Virus record (IMG/VR): IMGVR_UViG_3300029953_000063
Span: 1-44,071 of that record
Source of the DNA: a virus
Direction: 5' to 3' (one strand)
Length of the DNA stretch: 44,071 nucleotides
Under the pieces are notes generated by a model. The model had not been told where the DNA came from and did no database searches. It saw nothing but the letters and a program-made list of their open reading frames with translations. Position numbers and translations under genes: made by a program. Each line of letters begins with the position of its first letter. The stretch's first letter is position 1. Shown here piece after piece: positions 30,116 to 37,864 of the stretch.

Positions 30116-33100
30116 TGCGCCGTCTATCATATATTTTAGGACTGGTTTTTTTCTTTGTGGCACACGCGGCTTTTGCTCAAAGCCCTGGGACCATCAATAT
30201 TTGCGGTCCTTCTCGGTGTCCGGGTAATCCGCAAATAGGTGACACTACGATAAACAACGCGGTTAACCCTGCTCTTGGTCTCAAGATTGACACCAATGGA
30301 GGTGTTGCCACTAATCTAACCATCAATGGCGGCAACGTGCCTTCGGGTCAGGTATTCACTGTTCCCACCGCCCCTGCTGGCACGAACACGACGCAGGCGG
30401 CGAGCACGGCGTTTGTCAATGTCCAAGCCCCTGCCGCCGCCTGGTCCGGCACCGGCTTCGGGTTCAGCGGGGCACCGAGTGCGGCGAGCGTGGGCGCGGC
30501 AGTTTCTACAGTGCCAGCGGCTGGCACAGCAAGCAGGCTTAACTCTGACATTTTCGGTGATTATAAGTCGGCTGAAAACTGGCGATGCACGGCCGGGACG
30601 CCGAATTATATCGCAAAGACCTGCACCGCAGGCGGAACTTATCTTGATGATGGAGCAACTTTGCAAGCAGCATTCAATGCTGCTACCCGTATCCTCATCC
30701 CGAAGAACTACTATCTCCTACCCTCCGATACGATCCCGACCGCGACCAATGACCTCGACATAATGGGGCTTGGGCCGCAGATCAGTGGAATTTATCTGGA
30801 CCCCAGCGTCACAGGCTCGAATTCGGACATTTATACGGTCGGCCAGGAAAGTGTCACTGGCGCGACGCTTGGTTCGCCGGGCACTGGCGGCACCAATGGC
30901 GCCTGCGTATTGACTGGGACATCTGGAGCTTTGGCCTCTGGAGGCGCCTATTTCCAAGTGGCGGGCACTGTGTCCGGCGGCCAGCTGCAGTCGGTCGGCA
31001 GCGTCATTTCGGGGGGCGCCTATATCAGCCCGCCCAAAACCGGGCTCGAATTTGTCACCAGCAATTGCGGCCTTACCAGCGCGCAGCTCAACCTGACATT
31101 GGCGTATTCGATTGCTCATGTGAAGCTGAGCTATATGACCTTTGGCGGCAACTGGGGTGCGCCGGACCCGAACAATCCGGGCCAATTTCTCTATTCCCAG
31201 GTCGGCAACCCGCTGGTGCTTTTGAAGGGTGTGGACAACGTCGAGCTTTCGCACGTCCGTTTTCAGAACTCTCGCGCCTTTACCTTCCAGACGCGGTTCT
31301 CCCGCAACGTCGATATCGGGAATTACGAAGTCCTGAACTCGGTGCGCGATGGTATCGCGGTCTGGGACACGTTTTATGTCAACATTCATGACGGATACCA
31401 GAAAGGCGGCAACGACAGCGCCATCTCGCTTCACGTCGATTCCGATGCCACGCAGCCGCGCACATCTACCCGCGTCAGCAACATCACGCTGGTGGACACG
31501 TCGAGCATTGACACGCTGGGCGCCAAGATCCTGCAGGTCGACAACATCATCTGCTGGCGTAGTCATGGCGCCTGCGTGACGGTCGGCGGCTATGTGCCAG
31601 GCAGCCAAGGCGATACCTCGAACTGGGGCATTTCCCTCCAAAACATCCAATCCTACGACCCGATCCAGGGCAGCTTCTTCTTCCAGACCACGCCTCCAAC
31701 ACCAGCGCCGGCTAATGCCCAGATCCTGATCAACTCCACACCTTGGAGTGCGGGAAGCCTTGGCGCAGTCCCGATGCAAAACGTGGTCGGGTCTGGCACA
31801 ATTGCAGCTGTCCTCGGCACCTATTACAATAATGGCGTGCTCGCAGGGGGCCTTCCTTCTCCACCCTCGCAGCAGATCGACATCGGCGGTGTCGTGATCC
31901 GCCAGACCTTGCCGCCGGTTGCGAATTACTCTGACTGGGGATATGGCAAAGCGTTTGGGGGCACTGTCGGCTGGCTTGACGGCCCAATCACGCAAACCAT
32001 GACCACGTCACACGGTATGGAGTTTCGTGGCCCGATTTGGGACATGCGGGTGCATGATTTCCATATCGCTGATGGAAGCTATGGCCTTCGGTTTACCTGC
32101 ACCACGTCAGGCACGATCTGTGCATCGGGGTGGCCGAACAATCTGTTTCGCCGCGTCGTCATCGAAGACGGAACGATCACGAATTCGCCGGTCGATTGCG
32201 TGCAGTTCTTCGGCCAAGGCACTGTCCCGAGCTCGCAGGATATCGAGTTCAATCACGTCACCTTTGACTGCGATTCCGAGTTCACCGCATCGACCCGCGG
32301 GGCAAACGGCAAGTGGGCCAGCACGTCGCCCTATGCCATAGACTCCCCGTATGTCAGTGGCATGCGGATCGTAAATAGCTCGTTCCGCGACCTCGCTATC
32401 CCGGTCAACGAGACCGGCATCCCAGCCAATACCAACTATTACCTCAATGATACGATTTATGCGTATCCGGCGTTCCCAAGCTTCAGTCCATCCAATGCCG
32501 GGGTCGCGAAATCGTATCCTGATGACCAGCAGTGGCAAACGATCTTTGAGTATTCCGACCCCACGCTGTCCAATTTCCGCACGATTGCGGGCGTGCCGTC
32601 ATCGTCTTCGGCCTCGATGCCCGTCACCGGTTGCTATACCGGCGGCAGTTTCGTCATGGCGCAGAACACATCCTATGGCCCGTCCGGTGAACCCGCCGGC
32701 TGGTCGCGGATCACCACGGGGTGCAACCATAACCCTGTCTCGGCGCTGGCTATTGTGAACGCTGGGACGGGTGGGACGCCTGGCACCTATGCCCTGATTT
32801 TCACGTCCACCAACGGTTCGGGCGCTGCGGGCACCTTCACGGTCGGGGCCGGCGGCACGGTCACCGGGACCTCGCTGACCAATGGCGGCAACAGCTACCA
32901 AGCTAGCCTCCCGCCGACCATCTCGCTTGCCAATGCGCCCGGTTTGACCGGGGCATCAGTCACGGCCTCGGTCGAGGGCGACTGGGCGCAAACCTACGCG
33001 TTCTGGGGCGGCCCTGGTTCGCCGTATAAAGACAATATCGTCCTGAGTTCGAGCAATGGTGGCCTGCCATCTGTCTCGTCCAACAGCGCAAGCAGCAGCA

Positions 33101-33459
33101 TCGTCGTCACCCCGACCGGCACGGGCTCGACAGTGCTCACAGCCGCGCTGAAATCCACCGGCCTAGCGCCAACCATCTCGGCCAATTTTGGAACGTCACC
33201 GACGATCGCTGGCAACAACACACGATCTGTCGTCACGGTTGGCACAGGTGGCGCCACCCAGGGCACCATTCTATTCAATCCGGGTCAGCCTCTGACCGCA
33301 GGATCTACGTCCTGCACGGCGGTAGATAATACAACATCACCCTCCACCAGCGGCAGCCTTTGGGCCCAGGTCAGTGCAAGCGGTCTGTCTGTGACCGTTT
33401 TCGCGATCGGCGGGACCATGCAGGCTGGCGACAAGATCGTCGTCAATTGTGGAGCGTGA
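30115..33459 (+). CDS. Large beta-helix protein with N-terminal signal peptide
   Basis: This is a 1114-residue protein. Residues 1-22 (MRRLSYILGLVFFFVAHAAF then A-Q) form a textbook Sec signal peptide: basic n-region, hydrophobic core, AFA cleavage site. About 60-110 is a fibre-like Thr/Ala segment (APAGTNTTQAASTAFVN). About 150-750 is a pectate-lyase-like right-handed beta-helix, beginning DDGATLQAAFNAATRILIP. Later parts are beta-rich (AIVNAGTGGTPGTYALIF) with fibre-like C-terminal domains. About 16 cysteines remain after cleavage, consistent with disulfides. Either it is an exported polysaccharide-binding/degrading protein, or a tailspike routed to the periplasm. Virion tail proteins normally lack such signals. 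Confidence 0.83.
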   Translation: MRRLSYILGLVFFFVAHAAFAQSPGTINICGPSRCPGNPQIGDTTINNAVNPALGLKIDTNGGVATNLTINGGNVPSGQVFTVPTAPAGTNTTQAASTAFVNVQAPAAAWSGTGFGFSGAPSAASVGAAVSTVPAAGTASRLNSDIFGDYKSAENWRCTAGTPNYIAKTCTAGGTYLDDGATLQAAFNAATRILIPKNYYLLPSDTIPTATNDLDIMGLGPQISGIYLDPSVTGSNSDIYTVGQESVTGATLGSPGTGGTNGACVLTGTSGALASGGAYFQVAGTVSGGQLQSVGSVISGGAYISPPKTGLEFVTSNCGLTSAQLNLTLAYSIAHVKLSYMTFGGNWGAPDPNNPGQFLYSQVGNPLVLLKGVDNVELSHVRFQNSRAFTFQTRFSRNVDIGNYEVLNSVRDGIAVWDTFYVNIHDGYQKGGNDSAISLHVDSDATQPRTSTRVSNITLVDTSSIDTLGAKILQVDNIICWRSHGACVTVGGYVPGSQGDTSNWGISLQNIQSYDPIQGSFFFQTTPPTPAPANAQILINSTPWSAGSLGAVPMQNVVGSGTIAAVLGTYYNNGVLAGGLPSPPSQQIDIGGVVIRQTLPPVANYSDWGYGKAFGGTVGWLDGPITQTMTTSHGMEFRGPIWDMRVHDFHIADGSYGLRFTCTTSGTICASGWPNNLFRRVVIEDGTITNSPVDCVQFFGQGTVPSSQDIEFNHVTFDCDSEFTASTRGANGKWASTSPYAIDSPYVSGMRIVNSSFRDLAIPVNETGIPANTNYYLNDTIYAYPAFPSFSPSNAGVAKSYPDDQQWQTIFEYSDPTLSNFRTIAGVPSSSSASMPVTGCYTGGSFVMAQNTSYGPSGEPAGWSRITTGCNHNPVSALAIVNAGTGGTPGTYALIFTSTNGSGAAGTFTVGAGGTVTGTSLTNGGNSYQASLPPTISLANAPGLTGASVTASVEGDWAQTYAFWGGPGSPYKDNIVLSSSNGGLPSVSSNSASSSIVVTPTGTGSTVLTAALKSTGLAPTISANFGTSPTIAGNNTRSVVTVGTGGATQGTILFNPGQPLTAGSTSCTAVDNTTSPSTSGSLWAQVSASGLSVTVFAIGGTMQAGDKIVVNCGA

Positions 33460-33529
33460 ACGCCATGACCCCTGACCGAGAAGGAGCCGGGATGCGGGAC
33501 GAAAACTTGAAACCAGAGGAGATTGAAAC

Positions 33530-34066
33530 ATGCGTTTGAGTGGTCTTGCTCTGTTCAGCCTGTTGCTATCTACGGTGAGTGCCTACGCGCAAATTGCGCC
33601 AGGCCCTCCGCCTACATCAACTTATTGCTCGAATTCATCGGGTTCTGGATGGGTTCCGTGTCCTCCGCCCATAGGGAACACATCCACTCCTGATGTGACC
33701 TCTCCGCAGCCTCCTGCGACAGCCACGGCATCATCTGGTCCGCTCATGTGTCAGCAGGGCACCGCAAGCGCTACGCTGGTTTGCAAGGCGTCTGCGGGCA
33801 ATCTGTATGGGGTTCAAGCCACCGTGCAGGCGAGCACGGTGGCGTTTTGGGTGCTCGTCTTCAATGCGACGGCAGCACCGGTTGACGGCGCGGTAACCCC
33901 ATCCAAGTGTTTTTATGTGCCGGCCAATTCCACAGGGACATTGTCGTTTCCGGTCTTTGGTCCATATTTCTCGGCTGGGATTACGTTTTCTGCGAGTTCC
34001 ACTGGCTGCTTCACCAAAACGGCCGTGACGGCTAATTTCCCATTTCTGTCGGGAGACTATCGGTGA
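33530..34066 (+). CDS. Secreted beta-rich protein with signal peptide
   Basis: This is a 178-residue protein. Residues 1-20 (MRLSGLALFSLLLSTVSAYA) form a Sec signal with an AYA-type cleavage site before QIAPG. The mature part has a Pro/Ser/Thr-rich segment, then an Ig-like or jelly-roll beta domain (YGVQATVQASTVAFWVLVFN). It has six cysteines (near 30, 41, 70, 83, 123 and 154), an even number consistent with disulfides. AGAGGAG precedes ATG 33530. It follows the 1114-residue exported protein by 70 bp and overlaps the next gene by 4 bp. Function is unknown. Confidence 0.8.
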   Translation: MRLSGLALFSLLLSTVSAYAQIAPGPPPTSTYCSNSSGSGWVPCPPPIGNTSTPDVTSPQPPATATASSGPLMCQQGTASATLVCKASAGNLYGVQATVQASTVAFWVLVFNATAAPVDGAVTPSKCFYVPANSTGTLSFPVFGPYFSAGITFSASSTGCFTKTAVTANFPFLSGDYR

Positions 34067-34452
34067 AACGGGCGCTATCGGTTGCATGCCTTTTGCTTGC
34101 CACTGGCTTGGTAGTTGCCCGCGGGCAAGGGTATTCGAGCACAGGCGTGACATTGGTCCAAGCAACCAATGTCACCACAGCCTCTGACGGAACATGGGCT
34201 GTGACGTGGAAAACCCCCTTTAACACGTCACAACCATTTGTTGCGGCGCATTATATCGGGGTGGCTACCGCTCAGCCGGTCCAGTGTATGCTTACGTCAT
34301 CGACCTCCACCAGCGCTTCAGGGAAATGCTACGCCGGTCAAAGCACGCTGCTAAGCCTATCTATTGTGACCACGGGCATAACTGTCCTTCCCTTTGCTGT
34401 TTCATCTGGTGGTATAGCGGTTCAAGTTCTTGGCCGAGACACGACGCAGTAA
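34063..34452 (+). CDS. Small secreted beta-rich protein with signal peptide
   Basis: This is a 129-residue protein with a GTG start at 34063 overlapping the previous stop (GTGA). Residues 1-22 (MKRALSVACLLLATGLVVAR, then GQ) form a signal-like segment, though the cleavage site is less canonical. The mature part is a compact beta domain (TWAVTWKTPFNTSQPFVAAH, ITVLPFAVSSGGIAVQVLGR) with two cysteines flanking a Ser/Thr loop. The strand pattern resembles the small beta-sandwich tip domains at the ends of phage fibres. It is the third consecutive exported product of the cluster. Confidence 0.77.
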   Translation: MKRALSVACLLLATGLVVARGQGYSSTGVTLVQATNVTTASDGTWAVTWKTPFNTSQPFVAAHYIGVATAQPVQCMLTSSTSTSASGKCYAGQSTLLSLSIVTTGITVLPFAVSSGGIAVQVLGRDTTQ

Positions 34453-34474
34453 TCATCCATTTGGAGTTGTTGTT

Positions 34475-34897
34475 ATGTTTTCTATGGTTCGCCCCAGGTA
34501 TGCCGTTCAAGGGCTTTTGGGATACCTCCGAGAAGGGCGGAATATAGGCCATGTCGTTACTCTGGGGGTCATGACGGGCATTGCTTGTGTGGTTCTCTTC
34601 TCCGGTGGCACTTTCTACACAAGCATTTCATACAATTGGTTTTTTGCGCATTGGCCCTACACCGAAAGAGGTTGGGGCCTTTTGTTTGCCGCCTTCTCTT
34701 TGCTCGGCTCCCTGACGTTCTTTACCAAGAACCGTTACGTTCATTTGGCATCTGCGACGGCCATGGGAGTCGGGCACCTTCTGATCGCCCAGGGCATGTG
34801 GATCTCAAACCATCTCAGCACAGCCCCGATCACATATTCGTTCGTGGCATTCCTTAGCATTTGGGTGTTTTGGCGGGTCATCGAAGAGGAAGGGTGA
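34475..34897 (+). CDS. Four-span membrane protein A
   Basis: I choose ATG 34475 (MFSMVRPRYAVQ), with GGAG at 34461, over ATG 34430, which lies inside the previous gene. The product is 140 residues with four hydrophobic segments: VVTLGVMTGIACVVLFSG (about 27-44), GWGLLFAAFSLLGSLTFF (67-84), HLASATAMGVGHLLIAQGMW (90-109) and YSFVAFLSIWVFW (120-132). Function is unknown. It lies at the start of the membrane/lysis module and may be holin-related or a host-envelope modifier. It is immediately followed by a second protein of the same topology. Confidence 0.75.
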   Translation: MFSMVRPRYAVQGLLGYLREGRNIGHVVTLGVMTGIACVVLFSGGTFYTSISYNWFFAHWPYTERGWGLLFAAFSLLGSLTFFTKNRYVHLASATAMGVGHLLIAQGMWISNHLSTAPITYSFVAFLSIWVFWRVIEEEG

Positions 34898-34901
34898 CCT
34901 C

Positions 34902-35267
34902 GTGAAATTTCCGTCCTGCCGGTCCAAAAGACTACTTGCAGATTATGTCTTGGCTCTGCTGCTTTTCTGCTGGTCAGTGCATGTGATGATTTTCCCCGCA
35001 GGGATGGACCGAATTGCCGCTTATCGGTGGATGACGATTAACCCCCAAGTAATTGCTGGAATTGGTATTTTTGTTGCTGGGTGCCAGTTTTTTTCTGCTG
35101 TTTTCATGGTTGCATGGGCTAGAAGATTAGGGGCAATTGCGGCGGGATCAATCATGTTTAACTTTGCCGTTAAAGTCTTCGAAGTCCAGCCCGAGGCGCA
35201 TATCAGTTCGTTTTATGGCGGCTTGGCGTTGAGCAACTTGATCTTGTTTTTCTGGCCGTGGATGTGA
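34902..35267 (+). CDS. Four-span membrane protein B
   Basis: This 121-residue protein has a GTG start at 34902 (GAAGG upstream). The hydrophobic segments are YVLALLLFCWSVHVMIFP (about 15-32), VIAGIGIFVAGCQFFSAVFM (50-69), LGAIAAGSIMFNFAVKVF (76-93) and GGLALSNLILFFWPW (106-120). The N-terminus is basic. No family is recognised. Similar size and topology to the preceding gene suggest a two-component membrane unit, but sequence similarity between them is not evident by eye. Confidence 0.73.
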   Translation: MKFPSCRSKRLLADYVLALLLFCWSVHVMIFPAGMDRIAAYRWMTINPQVIAGIGIFVAGCQFFSAVFMVAWARRLGAIAAGSIMFNFAVKVFEVQPEAHISSFYGGLALSNLILFFWPWM

Positions 35268-35273
35268 CCCGAT

Positions 35274-35681
35274 ATGGCTGATTCTCCGCAGGGATGGTGG
35301 GAAGAGTTCCGCCAATGGTTTTCCGGTGCCGGGCTCGCTTTTGGGGTCGGCATTTTTTATGGCCTGCGGTGGGCGTTCAAGGACTGGTGGAGCAACCGGA
35401 GCGATTCGGCCAAGGAAGAGAAGCGCCAGAGGGAGCGTGACCGGCGGTCAGAAGACCGGCAGGACAAAGACCTCACCACGGCGTGGGCTCGGATTGACGA
35501 TCTGGAAGACGGCAGGCGTGAAATTGAGCGTGACCGGGACCGCGGCTGGGATTTGGCCCGAGGGTGGTTTGATGTGGCCCATCAGGAACGGCATGCCCGC
35601 AACAACCTACTGATGGCTGCCGGGGGCCGTGCTCTTGATCCTCTGCCTGGCTTTGAAGAACTGGAAGGACGGCGCCAATGA
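35274..35681 (+). CDS. Putative inner-membrane spanin (Rz-like)
   Basis: This is a 135-residue protein. A single N-terminal membrane span (FSGAGLAFGVGIFYGLRWAF, about 16-35) is followed by a long, highly charged coiled coil (SDSAKEEKRQRERDRRSEDR through REIERDRDRGWD, about 43-100). That topology matches i-spanins, which link inner and outer membranes at lysis. Its position directly before the endolysin (4-bp overlap) supports this. The C-terminal 30 residues are more globular than usual. Alternatively it is a membrane-anchored structural accessory. Confidence 0.62.
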   Translation: MADSPQGWWEEFRQWFSGAGLAFGVGIFYGLRWAFKDWWSNRSDSAKEEKRQRERDRRSEDRQDKDLTTAWARIDDLEDGRREIERDRDRGWDLARGWFDVAHQERHARNNLLMAAGGRALDPLPGFEELEGRRQ

Positions 35682-36163
35682 GTTTTGCTCAGGCTTTTGC
35701 GTTAACGGTTTCCCCCGCTGTTGAGGGGGGATATTCCAATAATCCTGCTGATCCGGGGGGCGCCACGAAATACGGAATATCCCAAGCAGGTTATCCCTCC
35801 CTCAACATTGCGGCCCTCACGCTTTCCGATGCCCAGACGATCTACCAGCGTGATTATTGGGCCGCATGTCAGTGTGACGCTCTTCCTCCCGCTGTCGCCG
35901 GGCTCGTCTTCGATGCCGCCGTGAATCAAGGGCCAGCGTGGGCACGCAAGGCGCTTCAATCGGCCGTGGGGGTGACAACTGATGGGGTGATCGGCCCAAA
36001 GACCTTGGCGGCCGTAAAATCAGCCGATCCCGCCACGCTTCATGCTACCATCGGATGGTTGCGTGAGACCGCCTATCGTCAGGCGGCTGACTTTCCGACT
36101 TTTGGGCACGGTTGGATTATCCGGCTATGCCGCGTTATCGCCGCGTCTGCGGCATTCACATGA
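35678..36163 (+). CDS. Endolysin, glycoside hydrolase 108 lysozyme
   Basis: This 161-residue protein has 'EGGYSNNPADPGGATKYGIS' at about 16-35, carrying the family's catalytic Glu (E16). It continues with YQRDYWAACQCDALPPAVAG and a Phe-Asp-Ala-Ala-Val-Asn-Gln-Gly segment. The C-terminal half matches the peptidoglycan-binding part (GVTTDGVIGPKTLAAVKSAD). No signal or SAR segment is visible at the N-terminus, so it should need a holin for release. It cleaves the cell-wall glycan at lysis. ATG 35678 overlaps the Rz-like gene. Confidence 0.92.
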   Translation: MSFAQAFALTVSPAVEGGYSNNPADPGGATKYGISQAGYPSLNIAALTLSDAQTIYQRDYWAACQCDALPPAVAGLVFDAAVNQGPAWARKALQSAVGVTTDGVIGPKTLAAVKSADPATLHATIGWLRETAYRQAADFPTFGHGWIIRLCRVIAASAAFT

Positions 36164-36171
36164 GGGACATC

Positions 36172-36552
36172 ATGACTGATCTCAATCGACGGAATTTCGG
36201 CACTGCAATCTTGGCTGCGGGAGCTTCCACGGCCTTAGCCGGTTGCTCGGGGCTTGCTTCCACCATCACCACTGAAGCCGGCAAAATCAGCGCGACCATC
36301 GTGACTGACGTGGGCACGCTCACCAATCAATATGCGATCGTCAAAGGCATTGGTCAGGTTGCCTTGGCCGCCCTCAGCGTTGCAGATCCGGCCGCTGCCA
36401 CGATCATCAGCGATGGCATTTCCCTTATCGACGGGTGGATTGCCGCCGGCAGTGCGACGGTTTCTGCCAATGCTGCGACCATAGTCACCACTACCCAGGC
36501 CATTCTGGCCGCTGCGGCGCCCGCTATTACCGCCGTTAAGAACGCTGCATAA
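36172..36552 (+). CDS. Lipoprotein with twin-arginine signal, lysis cassette (o-spanin candidate)
   Basis: I choose ATG 36172 over ATG 36112, which lies within the endolysin gene. The 126-residue product reads MTDLNRRNFGTAILAAGAST, then ALAGC. An RRNFG twin-arginine-like motif, a hydrophobic core and a lipobox LAG|C would anchor the mature protein to a membrane through Cys25. The mature part is an Ala/Thr/Ile-rich helical-looking chain (VSANAATIVTTTQAILAAAA). The family is unknown. Position after the Rz-like gene and endolysin suggests an outer-membrane spanin, but it is longer and less Pro-rich than Rz1. Confidence 0.75.
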   Translation: MTDLNRRNFGTAILAAGASTALAGCSGLASTITTEAGKISATIVTDVGTLTNQYAIVKGIGQVALAALSVADPAAATIISDGISLIDGWIAAGSATVSANAATIVTTTQAILAAAAPAITAVKNAA

Positions 36553-36564
36553 GGGACAATCCCC

Positions 36565-37173
36565 ATGGACACGCATACCCTTCTCGTCATCGCCGTCTTG
36601 ATGATTGCTGGCGCCATTGTTGGCGCTGGCGTGAAGTGGCTGACGGCTTGGCGCGCAACCCCAGAGGCTGCCAAATACCCGGCTCTGAACTATCTCGCGG
36701 GCCTTGCTATCAGGGTCGGGAACGATGCTCTGGCCCTGATGGCTGCCAACCCCACTCTCAAACCCGCTGATGCTCTGGCATGGGCACAGAACGAGTTCAA
36801 AGCGACAGCGCCGGATGCGATCACCACTCTCGGCAAAGACGCAACTGATGCCGGGGTGAACGCCATGGTGCGCCGTGGTTTGCTGACGGCGGCCAATGCT
36901 GCGACGGTCTCGACAGCTTCGACCGCTATCATCAATGATCTCGCTCCCAGCGCCATTACGGCCAAGATTTCGCCGCCGCAGATTGCCGCCGTTGCGGCAG
37001 CGCTTCCGGCGGCCGTTCCTGCCCTCGAAGATGTCGCCGCCAGCGTGATGGCGATGCTGCCGGATTGGGTCAAATCCCCCAACCCTCCTGCTGTTGCCCG
37101 AGCGACAGTCGTTCCCATCTTGGATGCACCAAAGCCTGCGCCGGCAACTCCGCCGACGCCTTTAGGAACGTAA
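36565..37173 (+). CDS. Holin-like single-span protein
   Basis: This is a 202-residue protein. The N-terminal span LLVIAVLMIAGAIVGAGVKWL (split around residues 6-26) has a short periplasmic start and a basic flank, followed by helices (YPALNYLAGLAIRVGNDALA, ANEFKA-type segments). A long Ala/Pro-rich tail is consistent with phage holins of the single-span 'LLH'-like type. The match is by topology and location next to endolysin and lipoprotein genes. A different membrane-anchored role is possible. AAGGGAC precedes ATG 36565. Confidence 0.6.
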   Translation: MDTHTLLVIAVLMIAGAIVGAGVKWLTAWRATPEAAKYPALNYLAGLAIRVGNDALALMAANPTLKPADALAWAQNEFKATAPDAITTLGKDATDAGVNAMVRRGLLTAANAATVSTASTAIINDLAPSAITAKISPPQIAAVAAALPAAVPALEDVAASVMAMLPDWVKSPNPPAVARATVVPILDAPKPAPATPPTPLGT

Positions 37174-37176
37174 AAC

Positions 37177-37347
37177 ATGACGCTTTTGCTCATCATAATC
37201 CTGGCCATCCTCCTTCTGGGAGGTGGTGGATATATGGGATTCGGGGGAGGCTATGCCCGATACGGAAATTACGGGGCTGGTGGCCTCGGATTTCTGGTTC
37301 TCATCGTGGTGATAATTTTGCTGGTCGGCGGCGGTTTACGCTACTGA
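37177..37347 (+). CDS. Small double-span membrane peptide (DUF3309-like)
   Basis: This is a 56-residue gene just 3 bp after the previous stop. The first span is LLLIIILAILLLGGGG (about 3-18). A Gly/Tyr-rich loop follows (YMGFGGGYARYGNYGAGGLG), then a second span (FLVLIVVIILLVGGGL) and an RY end. The span-GlyTyr loop-span layout closely resembles DUF3309 proteins, small membrane peptides common in alphaproteobacteria and of unknown function. Its position at the end of the lysis module allows a holin or antiholin role. The upstream ribosome site (TTTAGGAACG) is within the preceding gene. Confidence 0.7.
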   Translation: MTLLLIIILAILLLGGGGYMGFGGGYARYGNYGAGGLGFLVLIVVIILLVGGGLRY

Positions 37348-37357
37348 GCAGACCAAG

Positions 37358-37387
37358 CCCAGACGGCTTACAGTAAAGCCGTCTGGG
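37358..37387. terminator. Perfect 12-bp hairpin between convergent modules
   Basis: CCCAGACGGCTT (37358-37369) pairs perfectly with AAGCCGTCTGGG (37376-37387) over a 6-nt loop. It lies 11 bp after the late plus-strand operon and overlaps the 3' end of the minus-strand gene ending at 37368. No U-tract follows on either strand, so it may be a factor-assisted terminator or an mRNA-stabilising end. Confidence 0.6.
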
Positions 37388-37592
37388 TCGCCTCCTGCCG
37401 GTCAATGGCAGGCTTGGCAAAGGGCGGAGCAAGTCTGCCCCCATATCGCCCCCGCAGGGCCTTCTGTGCATCTTTTGGCAACTGATCCTCAAGAGCCCGC
37501 GCTGCCCGGTGTAGCAAGGGCTTCCATCTCGGCTCATGGCGCGCCAGAAGGCGAAGCTCGTCAGTGATATCTTGAATGCGCTGCGTGTCCAT
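37368..37592 (-). CDS. Small hypothetical protein, end of minus-strand region
   Basis: This 74-residue helical, charged protein reads MDTQRIQDITDELRLLARHE and continues with LLHRAARALEDQLPKDAQKA. I recognise no family. A ribosome site (AGAGG) ends 5 bases before the ATG at 37592, and a possible promoter lies just upstream. It is separated from the rest of the early genes by 272 bp, so it may be its own transcription unit. Confidence 0.55.
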   Translation of the reverse strand: MDTQRIQDITDELRLLARHEPRWKPLLHRAARALEDQLPKDAQKALRGRYGGRLAPPFAKPAIDRQEATQTALL

Positions 37593-37864
37593 GGCTGCCT
37601 CTGTGGCGGCTGCAATGGATATATAGTTGCGCGTTACGACAAATGAAAGAGAATTGGCCCATGACGGTTCTTAGCCTTGATTATTTAAGAGGACTGGCTT
37701 TGCCCATGACATCCAAATTTTAGACTCGTGCATTTGGCCTTTGGATGTTTAGGGAGAATCATCTTGTCAAGTCGTGGGCCGGCGCCTTGTCTCGTGTCCT
37801 CGCCAAAGTGCAAAAACTGACCCGTAGCGCTGCCAGAGGGGCCAGCCATGTTGGGAGTATCTAA
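37593..37864. promoter_or_regulatory. Non-coding gap with possible minus-strand promoter and a hairpin
   Basis: I see no convincing gene here. On the minus strand, TTCATT (complement of 37642-37647), a 16-bp spacer and TATATA (37620-37625) could be a promoter for the gene at 37592. An inverted repeat CATCCAAA/TTTGGATG (37710-37717, 37740-37747; 22-nt loop) may end or process the early transcript ending at 37865. Both are tentative. Confidence 0.3.

Noticed and set aside
30718-31995. 425-codon minus-strand frame opposite the large exported beta-helix gene
   Set aside because: Shadow frame. The plus strand has a signal peptide and continuous beta-helix pattern, and no minus-strand promoter or ribosome site is seen.
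33465-33539. 24-codon plus-strand frame between the first and second exported-protein genes
   Set aside because: Has GGAG upstream and overlaps the next start, but is short, charged and contains the next gene's ribosome site. Likely chance.
37301-37615. 104-codon minus-strand frame in the region after the lysis module
   Set aside because: Overlaps the 74-residue frame at 37368-37592 in another phase, lacks a ribosome site, and crosses the 56-residue gene on the other strand.
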